DNA from: a virus
Direction: 5' to 3' (one strand)
Length of the DNA: 49,058 nt
IMG/VR virus record: IMGVR_UViG_3300037674_001308
Location: 1 to 49,058 of that record
This document shows, in pieces, positions 1 through 6,602 of the stretch (positions are counted from its first letter, which is position 1; every line of letters starts with the position of its first letter). The position numbers and the translations under genes were made by a program. Under the pieces are notes generated by a model. It was not told the origin of the DNA, did no database searches, and was given only the letters and a program-made list of their open reading frames with translations.

Positions 1-499
1 TCATCTTAGTTGGCGTATTCTCAATCCGGTCGATAATGTCAAGCAAAACGTCTTGCTTCAAATCTTCTCTAAACTCAGGATCTGCCAGCAGTTCGTCCAT
101 CACTGTCCTAAACATTAAGGCTGTATTTCTGCCCTCCGCAGAAGATAGTTGAATGCCGCCTTCCATCTTCACGGACACGCGATGGGAGCCGAACATCAAA
201 TCAGTCTTGGGCTCAGGATTTCCAGCAATACCCTGTTCGTCTGAATGGTATGCTTCGCCGATTGGGGCACCTGCAGCCATAGCAGCCTCAACAGCAGAAA
301 TCGCCGCGTCCCTCATTTCGCCCTCGCCGTAGTTTCTAAGCTCTGGGCGTCTTTCAACTCTCATCTGGAGTTCGTCTTCTCTTCCGGACATTTTAAGCGC
401 CCAATATACAATAGCCCACTCTAACTGCACACCCCTACCAGAGCCGGCACCTTCGCGCAAGTGACTGCGCCATCCTTCCATAATCGGTTTCATTGTCAT
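1..499 (-). CDS. Putative PD-(D/E)XK nuclease-like protein, capsid-tag-like N terminus (3' end cut by window)
   Basis: I translated an open frame from an ATG at 499 (alternative ATG at 493) to the window edge: 166 codons with no stop, so the C terminus is missing. The N terminus MTMKPIMEGWRSHLREG resembles the tag on the protein at 4200-6575 and contains L-R-E/G, fitting the T4 prohead protease consensus. Around residues 107-122, PEPKTDLMFGSHRVSVK has the spacing of a PD-(D/E)XK nuclease core: an acidic residue, then a beta strand ending S-V-K. The ATG overlaps the methylase stop as TAATG, so translation is probably coupled. The nuclease call rests on one short motif; the reading frame itself is solid. 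Confidence 0.6.
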   Translation of the reverse strand, partial: MTMKPIMEGWRSHLREGAGSGRGVQLEWAIVYWALKMSGREDELQMRVERRPELRNYGEGEMRDAAISAVEAAMAAGAPIGEAYHSDEQGIAGNPEPKTDLMFGSHRVSVKMEGGIQLSSAEGRNTALMFRTVMDELLADPEFREDLKQDVLLDIIDRIENTPTKM

Positions 500-1344
500 T
501 ACCCTATAATTAGTAGTTCGGATGAGGAACCCATTGTTTTTTTGCCGACGCATTTGCCATCGACCCACTCAACATTCTTCATGCCGTATGCCCACTCAGC
601 AGTAACGATCTTGCGATTAGAATACAGGTCACGGACCTCTGGGCAATCATTGTATGACATGACCCAATCGGATCTGTCGGAAATCAAGTTATAAAGCGCC
701 ATATGGTCAAATCCCGCGTGAAGCCCCCCAGCTTGCCCGTAGAGCATCGCTGCGTCATCGGGCAGGAGGTAGGGCGGGTCAAGGTACAGGAAGGCTCTGG
801 GGTGCCATGGGAGGCTCGTCTGGAAGTCTGCGTAGTCTACCCTGAAATTCTCGGCGTTAAACCTACGCAATCGGTCGATAGACGACTGAGTGAATCGAGC
901 GTATGATGCTCGCTTGGACCAGCCACCAGAAAAGGTAGCGCCTGAGAAGCTAGAGCGATTGATCACGTAGAACTTTGCTGCCTTCTCGTATGAAAACTTG
1001 AATGATGGATCTCGTAGATCTTCGCGAAGTTTAATAAAGTCTTCTTTGGAACATCCTTCTACAAGTTTAGTAATGCCCTTCTCTTCGATCTCATACTCCG
1101 TGCGCAGAGCGGCGACCTCATCAGCCAGCCTCTTATTGTCTGCACACAACGCTTGCCAAAACCAAACAAGAGGCACCAGCTTATCATAGCCAATAACCTC
1201 TGTACCTCTCGACGCTACCGCCAACTCAACCGAACCGCCACCAAAGAATGGTGAACACAGACGCGGAACGTCTTCGGGAATGTACGGCAAGATGTGCTTC
1301 ACTGCACGCGATTTGCCGCCGGGATAACGAAGAGGCGTTTTCAT
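499..1344 (-). CDS. Dam-type (D12 class) adenine-N6 DNA methyltransferase
   Basis: This 281-residue protein has the D12-class methylase signatures in order: P-L-R-Y-P-G-G-K near residues 4-11, the S-adenosylmethionine-binding segment SPFFGGGSVEL at 31-41, and the catalytic L-D-P-P-Y at 188-192. Its length is typical of phage Dam enzymes. It would methylate adenine in phage DNA, probably protecting it from restriction or altering packaging or regulation; the recognition site cannot be read from sequence. The stop codon overlaps the start of the next gene (TAATG), which encodes a possible nuclease, so the pair may be functionally linked. The start ATG has only a weak Shine-Dalgarno (AGAG). Confidence 0.93.
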   Translation of the reverse strand: MKTPLRYPGGKSRAVKHILPYIPEDVPRLCSPFFGGGSVELAVASRGTEVIGYDKLVPLVWFWQALCADNKRLADEVAALRTEYEIEEKGITKLVEGCSKEDFIKLREDLRDPSFKFSYEKAAKFYVINRSSFSGATFSGGWSKRASYARFTQSSIDRLRRFNAENFRVDYADFQTSLPWHPRAFLYLDPPYLLPDDAAMLYGQAGGLHAGFDHMALYNLISDRSDWVMSYNDCPEVRDLYSNRKIVTAEWAYGMKNVEWVDGKCVGKKTMGSSSELLIIG

Positions 1345-1367
1345 TTAAACTCTGGAAGGAGGAAGAC

Positions 1368-1395
1368 GGCAGACTTTTAACCGGTCTGCCAGCGG
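1368..1395 (-). repeat. Hairpin repeat, copy 1 of 3
   Basis: Inverted repeat with arms GGCAGAC and GTCTGCC around a 9-base loop, flanked by the pentamer CCGCT on the coding strand. Two near-identical copies lie at 1833-1860 and 1870-1896. This copy sits between the Thr-rich membrane protein and the methylase, and is followed only by a C/T-rich stretch, so it may be a weak terminator. Confidence 0.75.
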
Positions 1396-1401
1396 CTTTG
1401 A

Positions 1402-1686
1402 CTACTCCGTGGTAGTCCCGGTGGTGGATGCATCCGTAGCCGCACCGACCTCGCCCCCTTCAGTCGCTGTCGTTCCCTCAGTTGTCGTAGTGGGGGTAAC
1501 AGCCGTAGAAGGCGTGTTTGTTACATTAGTGGTTGTGTCACTAACAGTGATGGTCGCCGCCGTTGTTTCGGTAGCGTCGGTATCATCGCCGCTCATGACT
1601 TGCCAGCCACCAATGGCAGCACCAACAACGATAGCCGCAATCACACCTTGAATTCTCCTGTCGGAGAAAGAAAAAAGATTAGCCAT
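1402..1686 (-). CDS. Small Thr-rich single-pass membrane protein
   Basis: I chose the ATG at 1686, directly after the stop of the upstream lipoprotein gene (TAA-T-ATG), rather than an in-frame start at 1767 that would cover most of that gene. The product is 94 residues: a short charged N terminus (MANLFSFSDRR), one hydrophobic segment at about residues 13-31, then a low-complexity tail made almost entirely of Thr, Ala, Ser, Val and Gly with acidic residues. Such tails are often surface exposed. No family is recognised. Its pairing with a lipoprotein gene suggests a role at the host envelope, which is inference. Confidence 0.6.
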   Translation of the reverse strand: MANLFSFSDRRIQGVIAAIVVGAAIGGWQVMSGDDTDATETTAATITVSDTTTNVTNTPSTAVTPTTTTEGTTATEGGEVGAATDASTTGTTTE

Positions 1687-1687
1687 A

Positions 1688-1807
1688 TTACTCTGCTGCC
1701 TCGCTGCCTGTGTCTTCAACCGCTGTGTCTTCAGCGGCTGTGTCTTCGTCCTTATCCCCGCACGCAAACATTAGCGCGAGAGGGAGAACGCAAATAAAAT
1801 TCTTCAT
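1688..1807 (-). CDS. 39-residue lipoprotein
   Basis: This short gene encodes a classic lipoprotein. A positively charged start (MKNF) is followed by a hydrophobic stretch ending in lipobox L-M-F-A-C, with Cys16 as the lipidation site. The mature part is about 24 residues, very acidic, and built on the repeated unit E-D-T-A. The ATG at 1807 is preceded by a strong Shine-Dalgarno (GAGGAG, 5 bases before the start). The stop lies one base before the ATG of the Thr-rich membrane protein, so the two are probably translated together. Small phage lipoproteins can be outer-membrane spanins (Rz1-like) or superinfection-exclusion proteins; nothing here decides between them. Confidence 0.75.
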   Translation of the reverse strand: MKNFICVLPLALMFACGDKDEDTAAEDTAVEDTGSEAAE

Positions 1808-1825
1808 TTTGTCTCCTCTATAATG

Positions 1826-1855
1826 AAAAAATGGCAGACTTTTGACCGGTCTGCC
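1826..1855 (-). terminator. Rho-independent terminator (hairpin repeat, copy 2)
   Basis: Stem GGCAGAC/GTCTGCC at 1833-1855, directly followed on the coding strand by ATTTTTT. It lies between the 70-residue gene and the lipoprotein gene and is the second of two tandem terminators. Confidence 0.7.
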
Positions 1856-1860
1856 AGCGG

Positions 1861-1896
1861 AAAAATGGTGGCAGACTTTAACCGGTCTGCCAGCGG
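1861..1896 (-). terminator. Rho-independent terminator (hairpin repeat, copy 3)
   Basis: Same stem as copy 2 (arms at 1870-1876 and 1885-1891, 8-base loop), then ACCATTTTT on the coding strand. With copy 2 it forms a tandem pair closing the gp32 transcript. The two units are spaced about 36 bp apart and share their flanks, which suggests duplication. Confidence 0.7.
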
Positions 1897-1903
1897 ATAC
1901 TAT

Positions 1904-2116
1904 CTACTTCTTCTGAACAAACGCATAAAGCTTTTCAGCCTCTGTGATCACTTCTTCTGCAGTGTAAGGTGCAATCGGCTTGCGCTGATATGCCTTATCA
2001 TTGTCTGCTTGAAAATGCTCATTTTGTTCTTGGCGAGCAATTCTGTCGGACACAATGCCCGATGCCATTCCCAACATATCTGCGCGGAGTTGGTAGCCGC
2101 TTTTATTTTCACTCAT
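1904..2116 (-). CDS. Conserved small phage protein (70 residues), function unknown
   Basis: The protein begins MSENKSGYQLRADMLGMA and ends in EEVITEAEKLYAFVQKK. It is soluble, mostly helical by composition, and lacks cysteines or membrane segments. The pattern GYQLRADxLGMA...PYTAEEVI...AEKLYxFVQ is familiar from small uncharacterised proteins of aquatic T4-like phages, but no function is known to me. The ATG has a strong AGGAG. It lies directly downstream of gp32 and is followed by a tandem terminator, so it may share the gp32 transcript and act early or during replication. Confidence 0.75.
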   Translation of the reverse strand: MSENKSGYQLRADMLGMASGIVSDRIARQEQNEHFQADNDKAYQRKPIAPYTAEEVITEAEKLYAFVQKK

Positions 2117-2140
2117 GTTTTCTCCTGTGTGTGTGAGTGT

Positions 2141-2162
2141 GAGATACTAAATCCGGTATCTC
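2141..2162 (-). promoter_or_regulatory. Leader hairpin with GATTTA loop upstream of the 70-residue gene
   Basis: Perfect 7-bp inverted repeat GAGATAC/GTATCTC with the 8-base loop CGGATTTA on the coding strand, 25 to 46 bases upstream of the ATG at 2116. The hairpin before gp32 (3025-3048) also has an 8-base loop ending GATTTA, so both may bind the same regulator. Confidence 0.5.
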
Positions 2163-2176
2163 GTCGGAAAATGGGT

Positions 2177-2201
2177 GAGGCACCTGATAACCCTGTGCCT
2201 C
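2177..2201 (-). terminator. Hairpin after gp32, possible weak terminator
   Basis: Inverted repeat GAGGCAC/GTGCCTC with an 11-base loop, 21 bases past the gp32 stop. On the coding strand it is followed by ACCCATTTTCC, so only four T. It could attenuate transcription or protect the 3' end of the gp32 mRNA. Confidence 0.4.
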
Positions 2202-2221
2202 CCTGTGGGATGGTTACATTA

Positions 2222-2995
2222 CTATGCGCCCATCAACTCATCAAAGGCGGCGTCAACCGGATCAGTCGTGGTGGTTGTCGGCGTGTACTTCTCAGTTTCA
2301 CTGGATGAAGTCTCAGCACTTTGATCTCCCGACAGATACTCATCGAGCATGGCTTCCACTTGCGCGGTAGTCGTGCGCTCAAAGAGCGTGTCGAAATCGG
2401 GAATGTTGTCCAGAAGCTCTGCACAGCGCTCATCGCCTCCTACAGCCTCATCGCATAGGGGCGAGGAACGACGACGGGGTGTCAGCTTCGTCTGGGGAAA
2501 CGTGGCTCCGGGTGGCTTACCATAGGTAAGTACCAAATCGGTGCCCGCTTCCGGGTCAGTAATGTCCCCATATTCTGGGTTCAGTACAAGGCTAAGCAAG
2601 GACTCGTAAGCCATCTTGCCGTAACCCCATGCACGAACACCTGAATCTTCTTCGCCACGTACGAGTACGGGACTAAAGAACCGCTGACGAGCGAAGAGAC
2701 CCTTTGCCATCTTCTTAGCCTCTGCGTCATCGTTTGCCGATCCTTCCTTCCAGAGTTGGGAGGCAAACTCACACACAGGGCACCCGTCACCGTAGTTGCG
2801 CTTGGGGCACAAAAACCCACGGTTATTCCCCACATTATAGTGGAAGAAGAACTCGCGGAAGGGGTCGCCATCTTCGGTCGGAACAATGCGGATTGCTTGC
2901 TCGCCGTCGCTGGGACGCCAGAACTTGTTATCGCCGGAATCTTTATTTTGGAGAGCATCCAGCTTCGCTCTCATTTTGCTAAGGTCAATAGCCAT
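2222..2995 (-). CDS. gp32: Single-stranded DNA-binding protein, T4 gp32-like
   Basis: The 257-residue product has the layout of T4 gp32: a basic N-terminal segment, a core with a zinc-binding set (H52, C63, C72, C75 in FHYN, LCPKRN and GCPVC), and an acidic C-terminal tail after a Ser/Thr-rich linker, ending DAAFDELMGA. gp32 coats single-stranded DNA during replication and recombination, and its tail recruits partner proteins. It is slightly shorter than T4 gp32 (301). The gene has its own sigma70-type promoter (3057-3085) and a leader hairpin (3025-3048). T4 gp32 represses its own translation through a leader structure, so similar control is plausible. Confidence 0.92.
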   Translation of the reverse strand: MAIDLSKMRAKLDALQNKDSGDNKFWRPSDGEQAIRIVPTEDGDPFREFFFHYNVGNNRGFLCPKRNYGDGCPVCEFASQLWKEGSANDDAEAKKMAKGLFARQRFFSPVLVRGEEDSGVRAWGYGKMAYESLLSLVLNPEYGDITDPEAGTDLVLTYGKPPGATFPQTKLTPRRRSSPLCDEAVGGDERCAELLDNIPDFDTLFERTTTAQVEAMLDEYLSGDQSAETSSSETEKYTPTTTTTDPVDAAFDELMGA

Positions 2996-3024
2996 TTTGA
3001 TTTTTTCCTTTTGTTGGTTATAGT

Positions 3025-3048
3025 CAAGATGATAAATCTCTCATCTTG
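3025..3048 (-). promoter_or_regulatory. gp32 leader hairpin, possible translational operator
   Basis: Perfect 8-bp inverted repeat CAAGATGA/TCATCTTG with the 8-base loop GAGATTTA (coding strand). It starts about where the transcript from the promoter at 3057-3085 should begin, and is followed by an A-rich unstructured leader to the ATG at 2995. An operator upstream of gp32 would match the autogenous control known in T4. Confidence 0.55.
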
Positions 3049-3056
3049 CTGTATAC

Positions 3057-3085
3057 AGTATAGCTTATTCTGAAGTCAAAGTCAA
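3057..3085 (-). promoter_or_regulatory. Sigma70-type promoter for gp32
   Basis: On the coding strand, a -35 element TTGACT (3085-3080) is separated by exactly 17 bp from a -10 element TATACT (3062-3057). A second TTGACT overlaps the spacer. It lies just past the stop of the preceding gene at 3089, the right place to start a separate gp32 transcript with host RNA polymerase. Confidence 0.75.
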
Positions 3086-3088
3086 GTA

Positions 3089-3352
3089 CTATTTTGAACT
3101 TTCTTCAAAGGGGCTATCCACTTCGATCTCTGTCACGTCGCCGTCTGCCGTTTTCCAATTAAACATGCGGAATGCGTTCGTGTCCAAATCCCATACCAGT
3201 TCCATTCCCTCTGCGAGAGTGGACTTGCGACCGGTTCCCTTGATCTGAGAAGTGATAAACTTCTCGGGAATCTCAGTCATACGGACAAATCGCATGGTGC
3301 GCGAGTCTCCGTTCTTCTTAGTAAATGTGCCGTTATATGCTTTCATCAGCAT
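3089..3352 (-). CDS. Conserved small phage protein (87 residues), function unknown
   Basis: The ATG at 3352 overlaps the stop of the FtsZ-like gene (TAATG) and follows AGGAG five bases upstream; an internal Met3 is a weaker option. The sequence is beta-rich and soluble, with the central block RTMRFVRMTEIPEKFI and later GMELVWDLDTNAFRMFNW. I recognise the style of uncharacterised proteins of aquatic T4-like phages but cannot assign a function. The overlap suggests translation coupled to the FtsZ-like protein. The gp32 promoter starts right after its stop. Confidence 0.7.
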   Translation of the reverse strand: MLMKAYNGTFTKKNGDSRTMRFVRMTEIPEKFITSQIKGTGRKSTLAEGMELVWDLDTNAFRMFNWKTADGDVTEIEVDSPFEESSK

Positions 3353-4191
3353 TAGATCTCCTGTTGTATCTCTGATGTATTGGCTATTAGATAGCCAAAG
3401 TTGTTGGTGTAGTCAGTAGAGTGAATCCGTACCGAAACGATAGTTTCATCACCTACCATTTTTGCGCTACGTTCGCGCAAAGATGTAAATAGCTTGCCGT
3501 CTGTTTCAAGCTGTTTTTTATTGATAGCATAAATATAACACCTTTCGTTGATGGTGTCAAGGGGAAAAAACAACTTTTCTTCATTTTCTTCAATATCGAC
3601 CACGCCGAAGGTTGAAACTCGGGCTGTCGCTAGCGAAGTTGCTGGTGTGTTGTAGACGGTCTTTGTGTTCAGGAAAACGTTTGTCATGTGGATCGTGTTG
3701 ACGATTAACTCATTCAAGCGTTCATAATACCCTATAACGGGCACATTGTCAAGTACTTCTTCTATCTTTTTGTTATCGACCAGATAAATCTTCTCAAAGA
3801 TGCCAGACCTTGCGTATTCCTGCAACACATAATAAGCTGTGCGCTCATGCAGAAGCGCTTCCTTGCTCAGAAGGGTGCGATCTGGCTTGACATAAAGAAT
3901 ATTAATCTTGCATCTCTGGATTTGTTCTAGGATCTTTAATGTTGCCGCTGAAACCTTGCCTGCACCGCAGACGATGAACAGCACTTCCTCATCTTTCTTT
4001 AGCGCCTTGAAGAACGTCTTAAGATTTAGCGGATCGCTCTCATAGCCCTCTACATTGACAGACTCAGGAATAGGATAGCAGCCTTTGCCCTTTGCCAGTC
4101 CAACATCAAGCTTATAAATATTGTATTGTGGATACTGCGCAAACCCGTCTGCGATGTTGCATCCGGCAGCGCCCAAACCGATGATATTCAT
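3352..4191 (-). CDS. FtsZ/tubulin-like nucleotide-binding protein (candidate)
   Basis: The 279-residue protein starts MNIIGLGAAGCNIADGF, a first beta strand and glycine loop resembling FtsZ (G-x-G-G-x-G-x-N). A second strand and glycine loop, LFIVCGAGKVSAATLKIL (71-88), sits where FtsZ has GGGTG. YYERLNELIVNTIHMTNVF (155-173) resembles the FtsZ core helix H7. The NxDxxD motif of the T7 loop, needed for GTP hydrolysis upon polymerisation, is not visible, so it may bind nucleotide without FtsZ-like turnover. A generic Rossmann-type protein is the alternative. It lies between the 791-residue protein and gp32 and is not close to phiKZ-type PhuZ. Confidence 0.5.
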   Translation of the reverse strand: MNIIGLGAAGCNIADGFAQYPQYNIYKLDVGLAKGKGCYPIPESVNVEGYESDPLNLKTFFKALKKDEEVLFIVCGAGKVSAATLKILEQIQRCKINILYVKPDRTLLSKEALLHERTAYYVLQEYARSGIFEKIYLVDNKKIEEVLDNVPVIGYYERLNELIVNTIHMTNVFLNTKTVYNTPATSLATARVSTFGVVDIEENEEKLFFPLDTINERCYIYAINKKQLETDGKLFTSLRERSAKMVGDETIVSVRIHSTDYTNNFGYLIANTSEIQQEI

Positions 4192-4199
4192 TTTTCACC

Positions 4200-6575
4200 T
4201 CAACTATATAAAAAGTTTTTCCAGTTCTTAACGATAGACTCGTTAGTAGTTTGCACAGGAGGGGTATCCTCAACCCTGTCATCGGTTGCTGGGATGTTCT
4301 CACCAACTACCTGATTGAACACTGCCTGAATCGCGGCATCGAGCACTTCTTCATCTTCCCACTCCTCGATTGTCCACCGCATAGACTTGACTTGGGCTTC
4401 GCTGCTGTTGTCATTACAGTAGAATGTCAGAACAAGTCTAATGTTCTCCTCGGTTGTCGTGCGAATCTCTTCAGTGTACACTCTGAAGTTTGGATATTGA
4501 CGGTCATCGCCTGATACCTGTGTGCCTGCCCATGCTTTCTCCACCAGCGCTTTGCGCAGTGGAATAGTAAAATCCCTGCTCTCTAAGACCGTGCGTGCGT
4601 CTTGGATGCTCATACCTTCTGGAATAGCAGGATATGCTGTGTGCGAGCCTTCGATGCCAGAATACGTCATGTGGTCTTCTTCGTCAGCGGTCATGTCCCA
4701 CTCGTAGTAATCAACAGATCCGTTATCGATATCGCTGCCCCACTCATTGATAGCGCCGCCTTCCATAAAGCCGTCACGCTTAGCCATGCGCTCGATCTCG
4801 CCTTTGACGCCATCGTACATATCATCGATGCGGTTCACCTCAACGCAGTAGTCTTCAAATGTATCAGGATCATAAACTATTCCATCGTCTGTGATGCCTT
4901 CGTTTTCCATCAAGATAGTTAGCCTGATGGTGTCGTTAGAATATCGCATCAAGCGAGTACCCCAGCCATCGCCTGCCCAGTTCCACTCAAAGTCTTGCAA
5001 CTCTGATATCCAGTACCCGACAGCTTTACCGTCCTGTGGCAACGAATCCCATTCTTCTGTCTCCCAATCGATATTCATTTCGGCGGTGGCGCCAACATAG
5101 AAGCCGGCGTCATAATCTTCTGTGATTTCGGCAGTGACATGGCACGCTTGATAGCGGTTGTTCCACTCGTCGGAGATGCGGTCGCACTCTGCTTGCGCGG
5201 TTCTCATCTGAGCTTCAAGGAACTCCATATCTGGTAGCGACCTTTCGGTGTCCGTGTTCTGTCCGATAAAGGGAAAATCGATGCCGGTCAAATCTTGCAC
5301 AAGACTTTTGATATTATTATCCTCGTAGGAGCCGCCGTACTTGACCAAATAGCCATCTTCAGGAATCGCTGCGATAGCTTCCGACTGCCCTTCTTTAGCC
5401 CAATTGAAAACCCTGTCCCGAAAGCCGGGAATCTTCACCCCATAAACGCGGGATTCGGGAACGGCGATTTCAGGACCATTCTCATACTTGGCTGCAGATT
5501 GGTCAGCGTATACACGGACCTGACGCAGACGGACGCGGGATACGGGAAGCATCTCCATAGATAGCCCGATGTGACTGCCACGGTTTTCATCAGCGAAGAT
5601 TTCATCGTCGTTATTAATCTCATCTTCGGCGATTTCAAGACTATCTGTTTCTGTGGCTTTCATCAGTTCTTCTGTTTCAACCACATATGCAATAGCGCCA
5701 TGACCGTGAGCCTCGGCTGCCGCACATTTATAATAAGACGTATCTCCTTGGCGGGAAGGTGGCGAATGGCATGACGTAATCCGATTGAAGTCCGACATAC
5801 GGAGAATGTCAATAGGATCCCGTGAAATGATGATGCTGTATTTGTTTTCGGTTAGATTGCCGATGTTCTTCTTAATGTAATCAGCATTCTGCTGCCAGTA
5901 TACTTGATTCTTCTTGGCGTCTTCCGAACTGTTAAGCTTTCGGATGCCGTCGCCAAGATACATTTCAAGCTGATCCGCTAGCTGTTGGTATCTCTCCACT
6001 TCCTGCTCATCAAGGGCTGCAGCAATCATCTTTCCTGTAAGCATACCGGGCTTATCAATTCTTCCGTAACCGCCTAGAGTATAGCCAATACTATCTAAAT
6101 GATCGAACACCTTTTGAGAGAGCGCTTCTCTCTTTGAAGCCAGTTCGTAAATCTTTGCCCAAAGCTTGCCGATCTTCATCTGGACTTTGCGCTTTTTGGG
6201 CTCTGGTGGCTGACCGCCGGCGAGTTGAGCAGCCATCGCTTCGATGCTGCCGTCTTTCAGCGTTCTTTCGCTCGAAACCAAGCCTTTTTCCCAATTTACA
6301 TCATATCCCATCTCACGGAACATATCGACAAACTTTCCTAGATCGCTGGCGGTGTCCATTGTTGGGAAATCGAGAACAAGGCGCATTTTGCCTTTAAATA
6401 GGCTATTGAACGCCAGATCCTCCGGTCCAAGGTCGTGTACCGCATCGACGATGTATTGGTGCTCGTCTTCGTCCAGTTCTCGGAGCAACTTTCGCTCTGT
6501 ATACATTTTTGGCTTTTTAGCCGGATCGCGGGCTTCAGTCAAAAAGCTGCGCCACGCATATTCGTCATATTTCAT
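4200..6575 (-). CDS. 791-residue protein with capsid-targeting-like N terminus, function unknown
   Basis: The N terminus MKYDEYAWRSFLTEARDP resembles the capsid-targeting sequence of T4 internal protein I (MKTYQEFIAEARVG) and contains L-T-E/A, a match to the T4 gp21 cleavage consensus. It ends in a similar W-K-N-F-L motif. A central block around residues 250-310 includes RITSCHSPPSRQG, YYKCAAAEAHGHGAIAYVV and nearby acidic residues. The rest is acidic and rich in Trp and Tyr, with no membrane segment. By analogy with T4 Alt and the internal proteins, it could be packaged in the head and injected with the DNA. No enzyme family is recognised. A late-type motif lies 16 bases upstream of the ATG. 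Confidence 0.8.
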   Translation of the reverse strand: MKYDEYAWRSFLTEARDPAKKPKMYTERKLLRELDEDEHQYIVDAVHDLGPEDLAFNSLFKGKMRLVLDFPTMDTASDLGKFVDMFREMGYDVNWEKGLVSSERTLKDGSIEAMAAQLAGGQPPEPKKRKVQMKIGKLWAKIYELASKREALSQKVFDHLDSIGYTLGGYGRIDKPGMLTGKMIAAALDEQEVERYQQLADQLEMYLGDGIRKLNSSEDAKKNQVYWQQNADYIKKNIGNLTENKYSIIISRDPIDILRMSDFNRITSCHSPPSRQGDTSYYKCAAAEAHGHGAIAYVVETEELMKATETDSLEIAEDEINNDDEIFADENRGSHIGLSMEMLPVSRVRLRQVRVYADQSAAKYENGPEIAVPESRVYGVKIPGFRDRVFNWAKEGQSEAIAAIPEDGYLVKYGGSYEDNNIKSLVQDLTGIDFPFIGQNTDTERSLPDMEFLEAQMRTAQAECDRISDEWNNRYQACHVTAEITEDYDAGFYVGATAEMNIDWETEEWDSLPQDGKAVGYWISELQDFEWNWAGDGWGTRLMRYSNDTIRLTILMENEGITDDGIVYDPDTFEDYCVEVNRIDDMYDGVKGEIERMAKRDGFMEGGAINEWGSDIDNGSVDYYEWDMTADEEDHMTYSGIEGSHTAYPAIPEGMSIQDARTVLESRDFTIPLRKALVEKAWAGTQVSGDDRQYPNFRVYTEEIRTTTEENIRLVLTFYCNDNSSEAQVKSMRWTIEEWEDEEVLDAAIQAVFNQVVGENIPATDDRVEDTPPVQTTNESIVKNWKNFLYS

Positions 6576-6590
6576 GAATTTGCCTCTGCC

Positions 6591-6602
6591 TATAAATAGT
6601 TA
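6591..6602 (-). promoter_or_regulatory. ACTANTTA late-type motif (upstream of 791-residue gene)
   Basis: Coding strand reads TAACTATTTATA, 16 bases before the ATG at 6575. A TATAAT hexamer also occurs further upstream in the same gap (near 6628), after a T-rich stretch, but it has no good -35 partner. Confidence 0.45.

Noticed and set aside
1816-1830. Short CATTATAGA string just upstream of the lipoprotein Shine-Dalgarno as a promoter
   Set aside because: A -35 partner would fall within the terminator hairpins and none fits; too weak to list.
1368-1896. CRISPR-like array
   Set aside because: Only three copies with very unequal spacing (two adjacent, one about 440 bases away), strong hairpins and T-tracts; they are terminator-type repeats.
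1823-2308. 161-codon plus-strand frame across the tandem terminators and the 70-residue gene
   Set aside because: It runs through hairpins, the small gene and the end of gp32 in antisense, with an implausible Cys/Leu-rich composition.
3352-4191. PhuZ-type phage nucleus tubulin
   Set aside because: Sequence lacks PhuZ features and the T7-loop acid, and the phage carries a T4-type virion set. Only a general FtsZ-like relation is supported.
4251-4514. Plus-strand frames opposite the 791-residue gene
   Set aside because: Short, no Shine-Dalgarno, and fully covered by a long convincing gene on the minus strand.
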